From: Papillibacter cinnamivorans DSM 12816
GTDB taxonomy: Bacteria; Bacillota; Clostridia; Oscillospirales; Oscillospiraceae
Length of the DNA stretch: 64,000 nucleotides
Direction: 5' to 3'
NCBI RefSeq assembly: GCF_900176335.1
Contig: NZ_FWXW01000007.1
Location: forward strand, 23,900-87,899
Positions 27,147 to 36,291 of this stretch are shown here, in pieces; the first letter of the stretch is position 1; each line of letters starts with the position of its first letter. The notes under the pieces are model-generated. The model was given only the letters and a program-made list of their open reading frames with translations. It was not told the origin of the DNA and did not search any database. Both the position numbers and the translations under genes were made by a program.

Positions 27147-27824
27147 CTATTCTTCGCTCTCCGCCGGAATTTCGCGCCCCGTATCGTCGAAGACCGGACT
27201 GAAAGACCGGCTCTTGGGTTTCGGATAGGGGAACAAACCGTGCCGGAGGATGCGCATGATGTTGTACACGTCCTGGTTTGTGACCTGCTCTTTCTTGTCA
27301 AAAATGACCAGCTTCAGGCCGTACAGGCTGTACCCTCCCATGATCAGATAGGCGGCGGCCGTAAGATTGCAGTCCAGAACCTCTCCGCGCTCCACGCCTT
27401 CCTGCAAGCCCGCTAGGTATTTTTCACAAAAATTCTCGTAATAGGATTTGAAAAACTCCGGGTCCGTGAGCTGGGATTCCCAGATGATGCGGTAGGCTAC
27501 AGGGTGCTCCTGGATGTATTGGAGATACGCCTTGAGCCCGTAAAATTCCTTCTGGTAACGCGTGGTGTACTCATCGCTGGCCATGGATGTGACCATCCGG
27601 ATCTCGTGGCTGTAGTATTGGAGCATATATCGGTGCAGGCTGAATTTGTCATTGAAATAGGTATAAAAAGTGCCCATTCCGATACCTGCAAGGTTGGTAA
27701 CGTCGGTGATCGTGTATTCAAAATAACTCTTTTCGACAGAAAGTTTTTCCGCCGCCTCGAAAATTTTATTCAAGGTAGCTTCTCCGCGTCGGGTTTTTGG
27801 CGTTTTTAAGTATTCGGATTCCAC
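27147..27824 (-). CDS. TetR family regulator (2)
   Basis: 225 aa. The helix-turn-helix (about 15-62) includes TLNKIFEAAEKLSVEKSYFEYTITDVTNLAGIGMGTFYTYFNDKFSL, the standard TetR DNA-binding fold. The remainder is a helical effector domain of unknown ligand, with a polar C-terminal tail. It is divergent from the SDR/liv operon at 28217, and the shared upstream region carries a good promoter and a palindrome, so this protein is the likely regulator of the transporter operon and perhaps of itself. Confidence 0.88.
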   Translation of the reverse strand: MESEYLKTPKTRRGEATLNKIFEAAEKLSVEKSYFEYTITDVTNLAGIGMGTFYTYFNDKFSLHRYMLQYYSHEIRMVTSMASDEYTTRYQKEFYGLKAYLQYIQEHPVAYRIIWESQLTDPEFFKSYYENFCEKYLAGLQEGVERGEVLDCNLTAAAYLIMGGYSLYGLKLVIFDKKEQVTNQDVYNIMRILRHGLFPYPKPKSRSFSPVFDDTGREIPAESEE

Positions 27825-27911
27825 AACTGTAATCCCCTCAATGTTAATTTGGCGGCTGTTATCTTTGGAATGAAAACGGAAATTGGGTTAAGTATACTAC
27901 AGAAATTTTGC

Positions 27912-27921
27912 ATTTGCAAAT
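27912..27921. promoter_or_regulatory. Palindrome ATTTGCAAAT, candidate TetR operator
   Basis: A perfect 10-base palindrome about 90 bases upstream of the TetR(2) start in the divergent region. It is short, so chance occurrence is possible. The region 27825-28216 holds no gene. Confidence 0.3.
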
Positions 27922-28084
27922 AGAACATACCTTAAATACGACACTCGAACCGTGCGTCGGGTTATGGGCATTCAACGGATTGCGGTGCATGCAAGGAGTC
28001 GGATAAAATGCAGGAATAATTGCAGAATAAAAAGCGGCGGCAAGAATATTTGTACAATATGACTAACGACATTTCAAAAGACGA

Positions 28085-28113
28085 TTGACAAATAATACTT
28101 CATGCAATACAAT
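28085..28113 (+). promoter_or_regulatory. Sigma-A promoter of the SDR/liv operon
   Basis: TTGACA at 28085-28090, a 17-base spacer and TACAAT at 28108-28113. This is a near-consensus promoter about 100 bases before the SDR start. Confidence 0.8.
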
Positions 28114-28216
28114 ATGAGACATGATTCGGGTCTCGAGTAATGCAAAATTCTCGTAAATGCGGGGGCATCGAGTAGGGTCCGGGGCCTGGAATAGAAAAAG
28201 TATGGAGGGACACGGA

Positions 28217-28942
28217 ATGAACAGGTTGGAAGGAAAAATCTGTATCGTAACGGGCGCGGCTCAGGGAATCGGCCGGGCAATTGCGGAACTCTTCGCAAAA
28301 GAGGGCGCCGAAATGGTCTTCGCCGCGGACATGCAGGAAGCGGCTTATCCGGAAAAGAACATACGGGCGGTACGCCTGAACACCACGGACAGGGAAGGCG
28401 TCAATAAGCTGGTGGCGGACATTGTCGGGGAGTATTCCCATATCGATGTCGTGGTGAACAACGCCGGAATCACGAGGGACGCCCTCACTCCCAAGATGAC
28501 GGAAGAGCAGTGGAACCTGGTGCTGGACGTGAATCTGAAGGGTCCGCACTATATGGCGGCCGCGGTGGGTCCCGTCATGATGGCTCAGGGCGGAGGCTCC
28601 ATTGTCTCCATCAGTTCCATCATCGGACTGTACGGCAACGTGGGACAGGTCAACTACGCGGCCACGAAAAGCGGGATCATCGCCATGAGCAAGTGCTGGA
28701 CAAAAGAGTTTTCCAGAAAAGGCGCCCAGGTGCGGGCGAACGCCGTGGCTCCCGGCTTCATCTTGACTCCCATCCTGAAATCCATGCCGGATGAAATCCT
28801 GGACGGTATGAAGAACAAAACTTTGTTCAAAAAACTGGGAAGTCCCGAAGATATTGCGAACGCCGTTCTGTTTCTGGCCGGCGACGAGTCCCGGTACATG
28901 ACCGGGCAGGTTCTGGAGGTTTCCGGAGGCATTTCCCTGTAA
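28217..28942 (+). CDS. Short-chain dehydrogenase/reductase, FabG-like
   Basis: 241 aa from the ATG at 28217 (GGAGGG at 28204-28209). It has the NAD(P)-binding motif TGAAQGIGRA, the NNAG motif, and the catalytic Ser-Tyr-Lys (SISSIIG and YAATKSG), with a C-terminal SGGISL as in 3-oxoacyl-ACP or 3-hydroxyacyl-CoA reductases. In this locus the likely role is oxidation of a 3-hydroxyacyl-CoA to 3-ketoacyl-CoA before thiolysis, rather than fatty-acid synthesis. It is the first gene of an operon with the importer genes. Confidence 0.9.
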   Translation: MNRLEGKICIVTGAAQGIGRAIAELFAKEGAEMVFAADMQEAAYPEKNIRAVRLNTTDREGVNKLVADIVGEYSHIDVVVNNAGITRDALTPKMTEEQWNLVLDVNLKGPHYMAAAVGPVMMAQGGGSIVSISSIIGLYGNVGQVNYAATKSGIIAMSKCWTKEFSRKGAQVRANAVAPGFILTPILKSMPDEILDGMKNKTLFKKLGSPEDIANAVLFLAGDESRYMTGQVLEVSGGISL

Positions 28943-28976
28943 CCGGCTGCGGAATAAAAAGGAAAGGGTGCATAGG

Positions 28977-29882
28977 ATGAGCAATTTTATTCAGATCCTG
29001 TTCAGCAGTCTGGAAATCGGCAGCGTTTACGCCCTGGCTGCCCTCGGGATCATCATTATTTTCCGCACCTCACAGCTCATTAACTTTGCCCAGGGCTCCC
29101 TGGGAATGTTCAGCGCATACATCGCGGCCTTCTTTATCCAGGGAGGAGAGTCCAGCCTGGAAGTCCAGGTCATGAAGCACAGCACCATAATCGCCGTGCT
29201 GGTGGGAATGCTGGCGGCTTTCCTGATGGGCGTCATCATCGACTTTCTGGTGGTGCGCCGGGCGAAAAAGCAGACCTCGCCCCTGGCTCTGCCCATTATC
29301 ACCCTGGGTATCGTCATGATGCTCACGGGCCTGGCCCCCATCGTGTTCGGCGGAAATCCCCTGGCCTTTCCGCGGTTTATTGAGAACGCGTCGGTGAGTA
29401 TCCTGGGCGTGACCATCATGGTCAATTCCATCGTCTGCATCATACTGGGATTCATGGTCCTGGCGGCGGTTTTTCTCTTTCTTCAGAATACCGTCTGGGG
29501 CCTGGCGGTGCGCACCACGGCGTCCAACGAAACCACGGCCCGGCTCATGGGCGTTCCCACCAAGATCGTCACCATGGTGGCCTGGGCGGTGGCGGCGGCC
29601 CTGGGTGCCCTTTCAGCCCTGATTCTGGCGCCTTCCACGGTGGTGGATATCGTTATGATGGACGGCGTGCAGCTTAACGCATTCATAGCCTGCGTACTGG
29701 GAGGATTCCAGACTTTCTACGGCCCCGTGATCGGAGCCTATATACTGGCCTTGACCAAGAACATCTTCGGCTTTTATATTTCCACAACCTGGGGGACCGC
29801 CATCAACTACGTGCTGATACTGATCTTCATTGTCATCCGCCCGTACGGTCTCTTCGGCAAAAAAACCGTGAAGAAGGTTTAG
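28977..29882 (+). CDS. livH: Branched-chain amino acid type ABC importer, permease LivH
   Basis: 301 aa from the ATG at 28977, preceded by GGAAAGGG. It is an integral membrane protein with about eight helices and the LivH/LivM family core, including EIGSVYALAALGIIIIFRTSQLINFAQGSLGMF at the start and the cytoplasmic coupling segment LAVRTTASNETTARLMGVPTK. Family transporters import branched-chain amino acids, amides, urea or aromatic and other carboxylates. In this locus the substrate is probably the acid degraded by the neighbouring enzymes. Its stop is 11 bases before livM. Confidence 0.92.
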   Translation: MSNFIQILFSSLEIGSVYALAALGIIIIFRTSQLINFAQGSLGMFSAYIAAFFIQGGESSLEVQVMKHSTIIAVLVGMLAAFLMGVIIDFLVVRRAKKQTSPLALPIITLGIVMMLTGLAPIVFGGNPLAFPRFIENASVSILGVTIMVNSIVCIILGFMVLAAVFLFLQNTVWGLAVRTTASNETTARLMGVPTKIVTMVAWAVAAALGALSALILAPSTVVDIVMMDGVQLNAFIACVLGGFQTFYGPVIGAYILALTKNIFGFYISTTWGTAINYVLILIFIVIRPYGLFGKKTVKKV

Positions 29883-29893
29883 GAGGATAGCGG

Positions 29894-30916
29894 ATGAAAC
29901 TGACAAAAACGAAAACCTTCCCGTATTGGAAATACATCATCGTCTGCCTGCTGTTCCTGGTTATGCTTCCTCTCAACGCGGCGGGAATCGTCAGCGGTTC
30001 CACCCTCCTGATACTGGGAACGGTGATTTTCTACGCGGTGGTGGGCGTCGGGATGAATATCCTTTTGGGGTACTCGGGCCTTATCACCCTGGGCGGCGCC
30101 GGCTTCATGGGCCTGGCCGCCTACCTCAGCGGATTCTGCTCCACCAGGCTGGGCCTTCCCTTTATCCTGTGCCTTGTAATTTCCATCGCCGTCCCCACCG
30201 TCATCGGCCTTGGAATCGGCGTTGTCTCCCTGCGCCTGGAGGGCTTTTATCTCGCCATCGCGACCCTGGGGATCGGAGAGATTCTCCGGCAGGTTTTTGT
30301 GGAATTCGAGCCTTTCACCAACGGTTTTTCCGGGATGCGGGCGGCCTATCCCAAGCTGTTCGGCATCGTCCTCACCAGGGAAGTGACCTACGCGTTTTAC
30401 GCCATAATTCTGCTGATCGTAATGATATTGGTGCATAACATCGTCAATTCCGCCACAGGCCGGGCGCTGCTGGCCATGAAGGGAAGCGAATCGGCGGCTC
30501 AGGCCATGGGCATCAGCCTTCTCAAATACAAGCTCATCGCCTTTGCGATCTCCACCGTACTTACGGCTCTGGGCGGCGTCATGTACATGCACCTCATCAA
30601 ATACAGCTACCCCACCGTCTGGGGGCTTGGCATGTCGCTCAACTTCCTGTCCATCTCCGTCATCGGCGGAATGCAGACGGTGCTGGGAGCGGTGCTGGGT
30701 GCGCTCTTTGTGATCGCAGTGCCGGAGCTGGTGATCAAGCAGCTTCCGGTCATCGGGACCCTCACGGGCGTGGCCTACGTGTTCAACGGACTGTTTATCG
30801 TGCTTGTGCTGCTGTTTTACAGTGACGGCCTGATCCGCATCGGATCGGACGTGAAAAAATTGGTGGGGAAGATACGGGGGAAGAAAAATGACATTGACCA
30901 AAGAAGCGGTACATAA
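29894..30916 (+). CDS. livM: Branched-chain amino acid type ABC importer, permease LivM
   Basis: 340 aa with AGGAGG eight bases before the ATG. It has about ten hydrophobic helices, the LivM core VGMNILLGYSGLITLGGAGFMGLAAYLSG, RLEGFYLAIATLGIGEI and the coupling loop GRALLAMKGSESAAQAMGI. The polar C-terminal tail runs into the start of livG, which it overlaps by 29 bases, so the two are translationally linked. It pairs with LivH as the transmembrane dimer. Confidence 0.92.
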   Translation: MKLTKTKTFPYWKYIIVCLLFLVMLPLNAAGIVSGSTLLILGTVIFYAVVGVGMNILLGYSGLITLGGAGFMGLAAYLSGFCSTRLGLPFILCLVISIAVPTVIGLGIGVVSLRLEGFYLAIATLGIGEILRQVFVEFEPFTNGFSGMRAAYPKLFGIVLTREVTYAFYAIILLIVMILVHNIVNSATGRALLAMKGSESAAQAMGISLLKYKLIAFAISTVLTALGGVMYMHLIKYSYPTVWGLGMSLNFLSISVIGGMQTVLGAVLGALFVIAVPELVIKQLPVIGTLTGVAYVFNGLFIVLVLLFYSDGLIRIGSDVKKLVGKIRGKKNDIDQRSGT

Positions 30917-31715
30917 GGAGAGCCCGGATCTGAAGGAAGGCGTCCTTCTGGAATGTCGGGACATCTCCATCTCCTTCGGAGGCATCCGGGCCGTCTCCGA
31001 CCTCACCTTTGACGTCCGGGAAAACGAGGTATACGGAATCATAGGACCCAACGGCGCCGGAAAGACCACGGTATTCAACATCATCACGCAGTTTTACAAG
31101 GCGGACAGCGGCGCCGTCCTGTTCCGCGAGGCAAACGGGAACGTCATAGACCTGGTTTCTCTGAAAACCCCCCAGGTGGTGCGGAAAGGGCTGGTGCGCA
31201 GCTTCCAGAATATCGAGCTCATCCGGGACCTGTCTTTGGCGGATAACCTCCTCGTAGGAGCCCACATTCATTTTGAGACCAGCGTCTTCAGCCAGATGCT
31301 CCGGCTTCCGGCGGCGCGGCGGGAAGAACGGGTGCTGCGGGAAAAAGCGATGCAGGTTCTGTCTTTCCTCGGACTTACGGACAGGGCCGATCAGCTTGCA
31401 GCGGGACAGCCCTACGGTGTCCTGAAAAAAATCGAGCTGGGCAGGGCGCTCCTCTCCGATCCGCGCCTCATCATCCTGGACGAACCGGCGGCGGGCCTCA
31501 ACGACACGGAAACGGAGGATCTGACCGGTCTGGTGCATGCCATCAAAAAGGACTACAACTGTTCCATTCTGCTGATTGAACACGACATGCGCTTTGTGAT
31601 GGATATCTGCCAGCGGATCTGCGCCATGTCCTTTGGCAAAAAGCTGGCGGTGGGGACCCCGGAGGAAATCCGGGCGCACCCGGCCGTTCAGGAAGCGTAT
31701 TTGGGGGAGGAATGA
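30888..31715 (+). CDS. livG: Branched-chain amino acid type ABC importer, ATPase LivG
   Basis: 275 aa. Walker A is GPNGAGKTT, Walker B IILDEPAAGLND, the H-loop is in LLIEHDMRFV, and the C-terminal region IRAHPAVQEAYLGEE is typical of LivG. The signature helix reads LAAGQPYGVLKKIELGRAL, with AAGQPYG in place of the more common LSYGQQR. A short N-terminal extension of about 15 residues precedes the usual start, and a GGGGGAAG site lies before the ATG within livM. It overlaps livF by four bases. Confidence 0.92.
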   Translation: MTLTKEAVHKESPDLKEGVLLECRDISISFGGIRAVSDLTFDVRENEVYGIIGPNGAGKTTVFNIITQFYKADSGAVLFREANGNVIDLVSLKTPQVVRKGLVRSFQNIELIRDLSLADNLLVGAHIHFETSVFSQMLRLPAARREERVLREKAMQVLSFLGLTDRADQLAAGQPYGVLKKIELGRALLSDPRLIILDEPAAGLNDTETEDLTGLVHAIKKDYNCSILLIEHDMRFVMDICQRICAMSFGKKLAVGTPEEIRAHPAVQEAYLGEE

Positions 31716-32434
31716 AGATGGGCGGATTTTTGGAAATCGATCACCTGGCGGTCCGATACGGAAACATATCGGCGGTCCGCGGCATCAGCCTTCAGGTGGA
31801 GGAGGGGCGGATCGTGGCGCTCCTGGGCGCCAACGGCGCCGGAAAATCTTCCACCCTCCGGGCCATTTCCGGCCTCGTCGCACCCGCCTCTGGGAAAATC
31901 CGGTTTAACGGCGAAGACATCACGGGGGCGGCCGCCGAGCATATCGTGCGCCTGGGGATCTCCCACTGCCCGGAAGGGCGTCAGATCTTCCCGGACCTCA
32001 CCGTGATGGAAAATCTCAGAATCGGCGCCTTTACCCAGAAAAGCAGAAAGAAGATCGGAGAGCAGACGGAGTTCTGCCTGAACCTCTTCCCCCAGCTGGC
32101 CGACAGAAAGGCTCAGATGGCGGGGACCCTGTCCGGCGGCGAACAGCAGATGCTGGCCATCGCCAGGGCCATCATGCCTTCGCCCAGGCTTCTGATACTG
32201 GACGAACCGTCTCTGGGCCTCGCGCCTCTCATTGTACGTGATATCTTCCGCATGATCCGGAAGATCAATGAAATGGGTACCACGGTTCTCATCGTGGAGC
32301 AGAACGCTCTGCAGACCCTCAAGGTGGCCGATTACGCCTATGTCCTTTCTTTGGGGACCGTGATTATGGAAAGCCCGGCGAAGAAGCTGCTGGAAAATTC
32401 GGAACTGGTAAACGCGTACCTTGGCAAATCCTGA
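31712..32434 (+). CDS. livF: Branched-chain amino acid type ABC importer, ATPase LivF
   Basis: 240 aa, starting in the ATGA overlap with livG (an ATG at 31718 is an alternative). Walker A is GANGAGKSS, the signature LSGGEQQMLAIARAI, Walker B LLILDEPSLGLAP, and the LivF-specific HIVRLGISHCPEGRQIFPDLTVMENL segment is present. It forms the ATPase heterodimer with LivG. Confidence 0.93.
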   Translation: MKMGGFLEIDHLAVRYGNISAVRGISLQVEEGRIVALLGANGAGKSSTLRAISGLVAPASGKIRFNGEDITGAAAEHIVRLGISHCPEGRQIFPDLTVMENLRIGAFTQKSRKKIGEQTEFCLNLFPQLADRKAQMAGTLSGGEQQMLAIARAIMPSPRLLILDEPSLGLAPLIVRDIFRMIRKINEMGTTVLIVEQNALQTLKVADYAYVLSLGTVIMESPAKKLLENSELVNAYLGKS

Positions 32435-32515
32435 TCCGGCGATATCCACGAAGTTTTACGGCGCAGCCGGAAGGCTGCGTACGGGAAACGATAAGGAAAA
32501 AAGGAGGAACGTATC

Positions 32516-33796
32516 TTGAAAACTCGAAAAACCGTAAGACTCACGGCACTGGCACTGGCGATTCTCCTGCTTACCTCGGTACTCGCGGCCTGCTCCACGC
32601 AATCTGCCTCCACCGCGACCCCCACTCCCACAACACAGGTGGAAAACGCCCAGGGCGTAACCGACAACCAGATTCTCATCGGTAACTGCGCGGCAACCTC
32701 GGGCGCTTTCGGACCCGTCGGCATCCCCTACATAGCCGCCATCGAAGCGTACTGCGAGATGGTCAATGAAAAGGGCGGCATCAACGGCCGCGAGATCAAA
32801 TTCATCCACTACGACGACGAGATGAGCCCGGAAAAGGGAATGGCCCTTTATGACAAGCTCATCAACGACGACAAGGTTTTCGCCATCGTCGGCTGCTTCG
32901 GCACCCCGGTTGTGGGCGCCGTTCTCCCCGAGCTCATTGAAAAGGGCATCCCCGCCGTCTATTTTGCCACCGGCATGCCCGCGCTGTACAACGCGGACGC
33001 CACGGGCAACGAGCGGTGCATCATGCCCGTGCAGCCCATCTACACCACGGAAGGCCACGTCTTCGCCGCATGGTCGAAGGGAACCTTCAAAGCCACCCGG
33101 GTAGCCATCATCTATTCCAGCGACGACGCCGGCAAGGGCGTTTACGAAGGACTCGCCGCCGGCTGCCAGGAATACGGGCTGCAGCTGGTAGCCGCCGAGC
33201 AGGTGCCTTACGGCGCTGAGGATGTTTCCGCCGCCGTCACCAAGGTCTTGGCCGCCGAACCCGACATCATCTGCAACGGCGCCATGCAGAACACCTTCCT
33301 TACCATCGGCAAGGAACTGGGCAAGCAGGGCAACACCGCCCCCATGCTCACCTCCTACGTCAACGCCGGCCCCACCTATTTCTCCCAGTTTGCCGCCGAT
33401 ATCAAGGGAAAATATGATATTTACGCCCCCGGCTGGGTGGATATGTCACAGGGCGGCGACGATGTCAGCCTTATGGGCGAATATCTGGCGAAGGTCACCA
33501 AAGAGGATTACAGCCTCAGCGCCTATGCCATGAGCGGATGGATCGCCGCGAAGTTCTTCTGCACGGGCCTGGAGAGGCTGGGCGACGGTCCCATCACCTG
33601 GGAAGGATACATTGACGCCATGGAGAGCGAGCCCATCGGCCTCGGCTTCGGCTCCAACTCCTACATCGATTATTCAAACGGAAAGCGCTTCGGCACGGAA
33701 ACCCTGGCGCTCTACCGCATGGATATGGACGCCACCGGCTGCGTCGTAAAATATCAGGACTTCAAGACGGTGGATCAGATCCTGGCAGGAAACTGA
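32516..33796 (+). CDS. ABC importer substrate-binding lipoprotein (type I periplasmic fold)
   Basis: 426 aa from a TTG start, chosen for AAGGAGG at 32501-32507. The lipoprotein signal ends in the lipobox LAAC (Cys about 26), so the protein is anchored outside the membrane. The mature part is a Leu/Ile/Val-binding-protein type two-lobe fold: DNQILIGNCAATSGAFGPVGIPYIAAIEAY, EINGREIKFIHYDDE-like, and VGCFGTPVVGAVLPELIEKGIPAVYFATG. Position after livF makes it the substrate receptor of this importer. The closest ligand class cannot be read from the sequence. Confidence 0.92.
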   Translation: MKTRKTVRLTALALAILLLTSVLAACSTQSASTATPTPTTQVENAQGVTDNQILIGNCAATSGAFGPVGIPYIAAIEAYCEMVNEKGGINGREIKFIHYDDEMSPEKGMALYDKLINDDKVFAIVGCFGTPVVGAVLPELIEKGIPAVYFATGMPALYNADATGNERCIMPVQPIYTTEGHVFAAWSKGTFKATRVAIIYSSDDAGKGVYEGLAAGCQEYGLQLVAAEQVPYGAEDVSAAVTKVLAAEPDIICNGAMQNTFLTIGKELGKQGNTAPMLTSYVNAGPTYFSQFAADIKGKYDIYAPGWVDMSQGGDDVSLMGEYLAKVTKEDYSLSAYAMSGWIAAKFFCTGLERLGDGPITWEGYIDAMESEPIGLGFGSNSYIDYSNGKRFGTETLALYRMDMDATGCVVKYQDFKTVDQILAGN

Positions 33797-33820
33797 GCAT
33801 ACCTACCTCCTCCTCATGGG

Positions 33821-33867
33821 TTTGGGGTGGGGCGGAGTAGCGAGAGGCTCCGCCCCATTCCCCCAAA
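33821..33867 (+). terminator. Terminator after the transporter operon
   Basis: A nested inverted repeat (TTTGGGG with CCCCAAA outside, GGGGCGGAG with CTCCGCCCC inside) is followed by AAAAAT on the plus strand. There is no classic T run, so it may be partial and allow read-through into the next cluster. Confidence 0.6.
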
Positions 33868-33916
33868 AATCTAGCGGGCAACCGTATCAATATTAGAGAA
33901 GAAAAGAGTGTTGAGC

Positions 33917-34951
33917 ATGTCAAACACGCGAGTTGGCGTTGTGGGAATGGGCCTGTATATTCCCGACAATTACTGGACTTCGGAATACTGCGCAAAACTC
34001 ACCGACGGGCGATGGACGGCCAAGGCCATCGAAGAGAAACTGGGCTTCCGCAGAAAGCCCGTGGCCAGGTCCTGGGAAGGTACGCAGTACATGGGAGCGC
34101 AGGCAGCCCGGGACTGCCTGAAGAACACGGGCTTTGATCCTTTGAAGATCGACGCCATCGTATGGGTGGGCGAGGAATGGAAAGAGCGCCTGCTCACCAC
34201 CTCCGCCCTCTACGTACAGAGGGAAGTGGGCGCGAAAAACGCGTGGGGCGTGGACATTTCCAATCGGTGCTGCACCTTTATCACCGGCATCAAGATGGCC
34301 AGGGACATGATCGTGGCCGATCCCAGCATCAATACCATTCTCCTGTGCGGCGGGTATCGGAACAACGACTTCATCCAGCTCACTAACCCCAAGGTCAGCA
34401 TGCTATACAGCATCGGCTCCGGAGCCGCCGCCATGCTGATCAAGCGCGGTCATCCGGAAAACGAGATCCTGGGCACCCATTTCGTCTGCGACGGTTCGCT
34501 GTTTCACACCATGGGAGTGCCCATCGGCGGTACCGAGACCCCCATTACCCACGAGAATCTGGATCACTGGATGAACTATGAGATTTCCGATGGGGATTTC
34601 ATGAAGGCGCGGCTCAACGAAGTGTCCATGCCCAACTGGTTCACCTGCATCGATAAATCTTTGGAAAAATCCGGGGGCCTCACCCGCAAGGACGTGGGAT
34701 ATGTCGCCGTGACCCAGTTCAAGCGCTCCATGCACAATTACATGCTGGGCGAATACGGCCTCACCGAGGACAACTCCACCTACCTCGAGGATTACGGACA
34801 CGTGGGCCAGATGGACCAGGTGCTCTCCATAACCCTGGGGATGCAGGCGGGGAAGATCCACGACGGAACCGTGATCTCTCTGGTGGGCGCGGGCGGCGGA
34901 TATATCTGGGCCGCGGGGGTCATCCGCTGGGGCAAAATCAAGGAAAAGTGA
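33917..34951 (+). CDS. KAS III / HMG-CoA synthase-like condensing enzyme
   Basis: 344 aa from the ATG at 33917 (GAAGAAAAGAG upstream). It has the thiolase-superfamily fold of the FabH/HMG-CoA synthase branch: GVVGMGLYIPDNYW at the N terminus and the nucleophile at Cys118 in DISNRCCTFITGI. The other FabH active-site residues are altered: the HxxN motif reads QFKRSMHN, and the Asn-Gly motif reads YGHVGQMD. It may thus be an acyltransferase or synthase with changed chemistry. It starts a gene run with CoA-transferase, hydrolase, thiolase and a DUF35-type OB protein, a set reminiscent of the archaeal thiolase/HMG-CoA synthase/DUF35 complex. Confidence 0.8.
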   Translation: MSNTRVGVVGMGLYIPDNYWTSEYCAKLTDGRWTAKAIEEKLGFRRKPVARSWEGTQYMGAQAARDCLKNTGFDPLKIDAIVWVGEEWKERLLTTSALYVQREVGAKNAWGVDISNRCCTFITGIKMARDMIVADPSINTILLCGGYRNNDFIQLTNPKVSMLYSIGSGAAAMLIKRGHPENEILGTHFVCDGSLFHTMGVPIGGTETPITHENLDHWMNYEISDGDFMKARLNEVSMPNWFTCIDKSLEKSGGLTRKDVGYVAVTQFKRSMHNYMLGEYGLTEDNSTYLEDYGHVGQMDQVLSITLGMQAGKIHDGTVISLVGAGGGYIWAAGVIRWGKIKEK

Positions 34952-34961
34952 GGGAAACGGC

Positions 34962-36278
34962 ATGCCTGAGAATATATATAAAGATAAGGTGGTCTCCGTT
35001 GAAAAAGCCCTGGAGTGCATCCGGTCGGGGGATAACATCGTTACCGCCGTTGCGGCGGGGGAGGCCCGGGAATTTTTCACGAATCTCCATACCATTGCCG
35101 ACCGGGTGAAGGGTGTCAGAGTCTGCACCTGCCTGAACATGGGAAATTACGAATATATCGTGAATCCCGCCTACAAGGAGTCCTTTTTCTCCGACGCATG
35201 GTTCTATACTGCCACCTACCGGGCCGCTCACGACAACGGGAACATGTCCTATGTGCCCAACCACCTGCATCTTGCGGTGGACGGAAAGCTGGCTCACAGA
35301 AAACCGACGGTTTTCGTGGCCATGGCTTCCATGCCGGATAAGCACGGGTATATGTCCCTCATGAGCAACGCCTATGAAAAACAGCTCATGCGGTACTGCG
35401 ACAGGGTGATCCTGGAGATTAACCCCAACTGCCCCCGCATTTTCGGCGACAACCAGATCCATGTGAGCGACGCCACCCACCTCATCGAGGTGAACTACGA
35501 AGTGCCGGAGCTTCCCGACATCCCGGCCACCGAAACCGACCGTAAGATCGCAGGCTTTATAGCGCCTCTCATCGAGGACGGAAGCTGCCTGCAGCTGGGG
35601 ATCGGCGGGACTCCCGCAGCCGTGGCGGAGCTGCTCTACGACAAGAACGATCTGGGTGTCCACACCGAGATGTTTACCACCGCCATGGCGCAGCTTGCCA
35701 AGGCGGGGGTTATCAACGGCAAGTGCAAGCAGATGGACCGGGAGCTTCACGTGGCCACCTTTGTCCTGGGAACGAAAGAGCTCTATGATTTTGTAAACGA
35801 CAACCCTTCCGTCCGCGTGATGACGGGAAACACTACCATCAACCCCCGTATCATCCGGTATAACGACAAGCAGATTTCCATCAACGCCGGGCTGGCTGCC
35901 GACCTGACGGGACAGATCTGCTCCGAATCCGTGGGTTCCGTTCATTTCTCCGGCACCGGCGGCCAGGCGGACACCGCCCGGGGCGCGGTGCTTTCCAAGG
36001 GCGGAAAGTCCTTCATCGCCTTCCACTCCACGGCCATGTCCCGCGACCCGGAGACGGGAGCGAAGGTCCGGATATCCCGGATTACCCCCCAGCTGGCGCC
36101 GGGTTCCGCCGTATCTCTCCAGAGAAACGACGTACAGTACGTCGTCACCGAATACGGCATCGTGAATCTCCAGGGAATGAACATCCAGGAGCGCTGCGAG
36201 GCCCTCATCGGCATCTCCCACCCGGATTTCCGGGATGGACTGCGGGAAGAAGCCGGAAAGCTGAAACTGATATTTTAA
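34962..36278 (+). CDS. Acetyl-CoA hydrolase/CoA-transferase family protein (copy 2)
   Basis: 438 aa, beginning 10 bases after the KAS III-like gene. It is related to the enzyme at 22578 and shares the catalytic glutamate in GVHTEMFTTAMAQLAK, the QLGIGGTPAAVAELL segment and the C-terminal FSGTGGQADTARGAVLSKGGKSFIA and QYVVTEYGIVNLQG segments. CoA-transferases of this kind activate carboxylates at the expense of acetyl-CoA or another thioester, which fits entry of an imported acid into the pathway. Two family members in one locus suggest two different acid substrates or steps. Confidence 0.9.
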   Translation: MPENIYKDKVVSVEKALECIRSGDNIVTAVAAGEAREFFTNLHTIADRVKGVRVCTCLNMGNYEYIVNPAYKESFFSDAWFYTATYRAAHDNGNMSYVPNHLHLAVDGKLAHRKPTVFVAMASMPDKHGYMSLMSNAYEKQLMRYCDRVILEINPNCPRIFGDNQIHVSDATHLIEVNYEVPELPDIPATETDRKIAGFIAPLIEDGSCLQLGIGGTPAAVAELLYDKNDLGVHTEMFTTAMAQLAKAGVINGKCKQMDRELHVATFVLGTKELYDFVNDNPSVRVMTGNTTINPRIIRYNDKQISINAGLAADLTGQICSESVGSVHFSGTGGQADTARGAVLSKGGKSFIAFHSTAMSRDPETGAKVRISRITPQLAPGSAVSLQRNDVQYVVTEYGIVNLQGMNIQERCEALIGISHPDFRDGLREEAGKLKLIF

Positions 36279-36291
36279 GGAGCTGAAAGCT

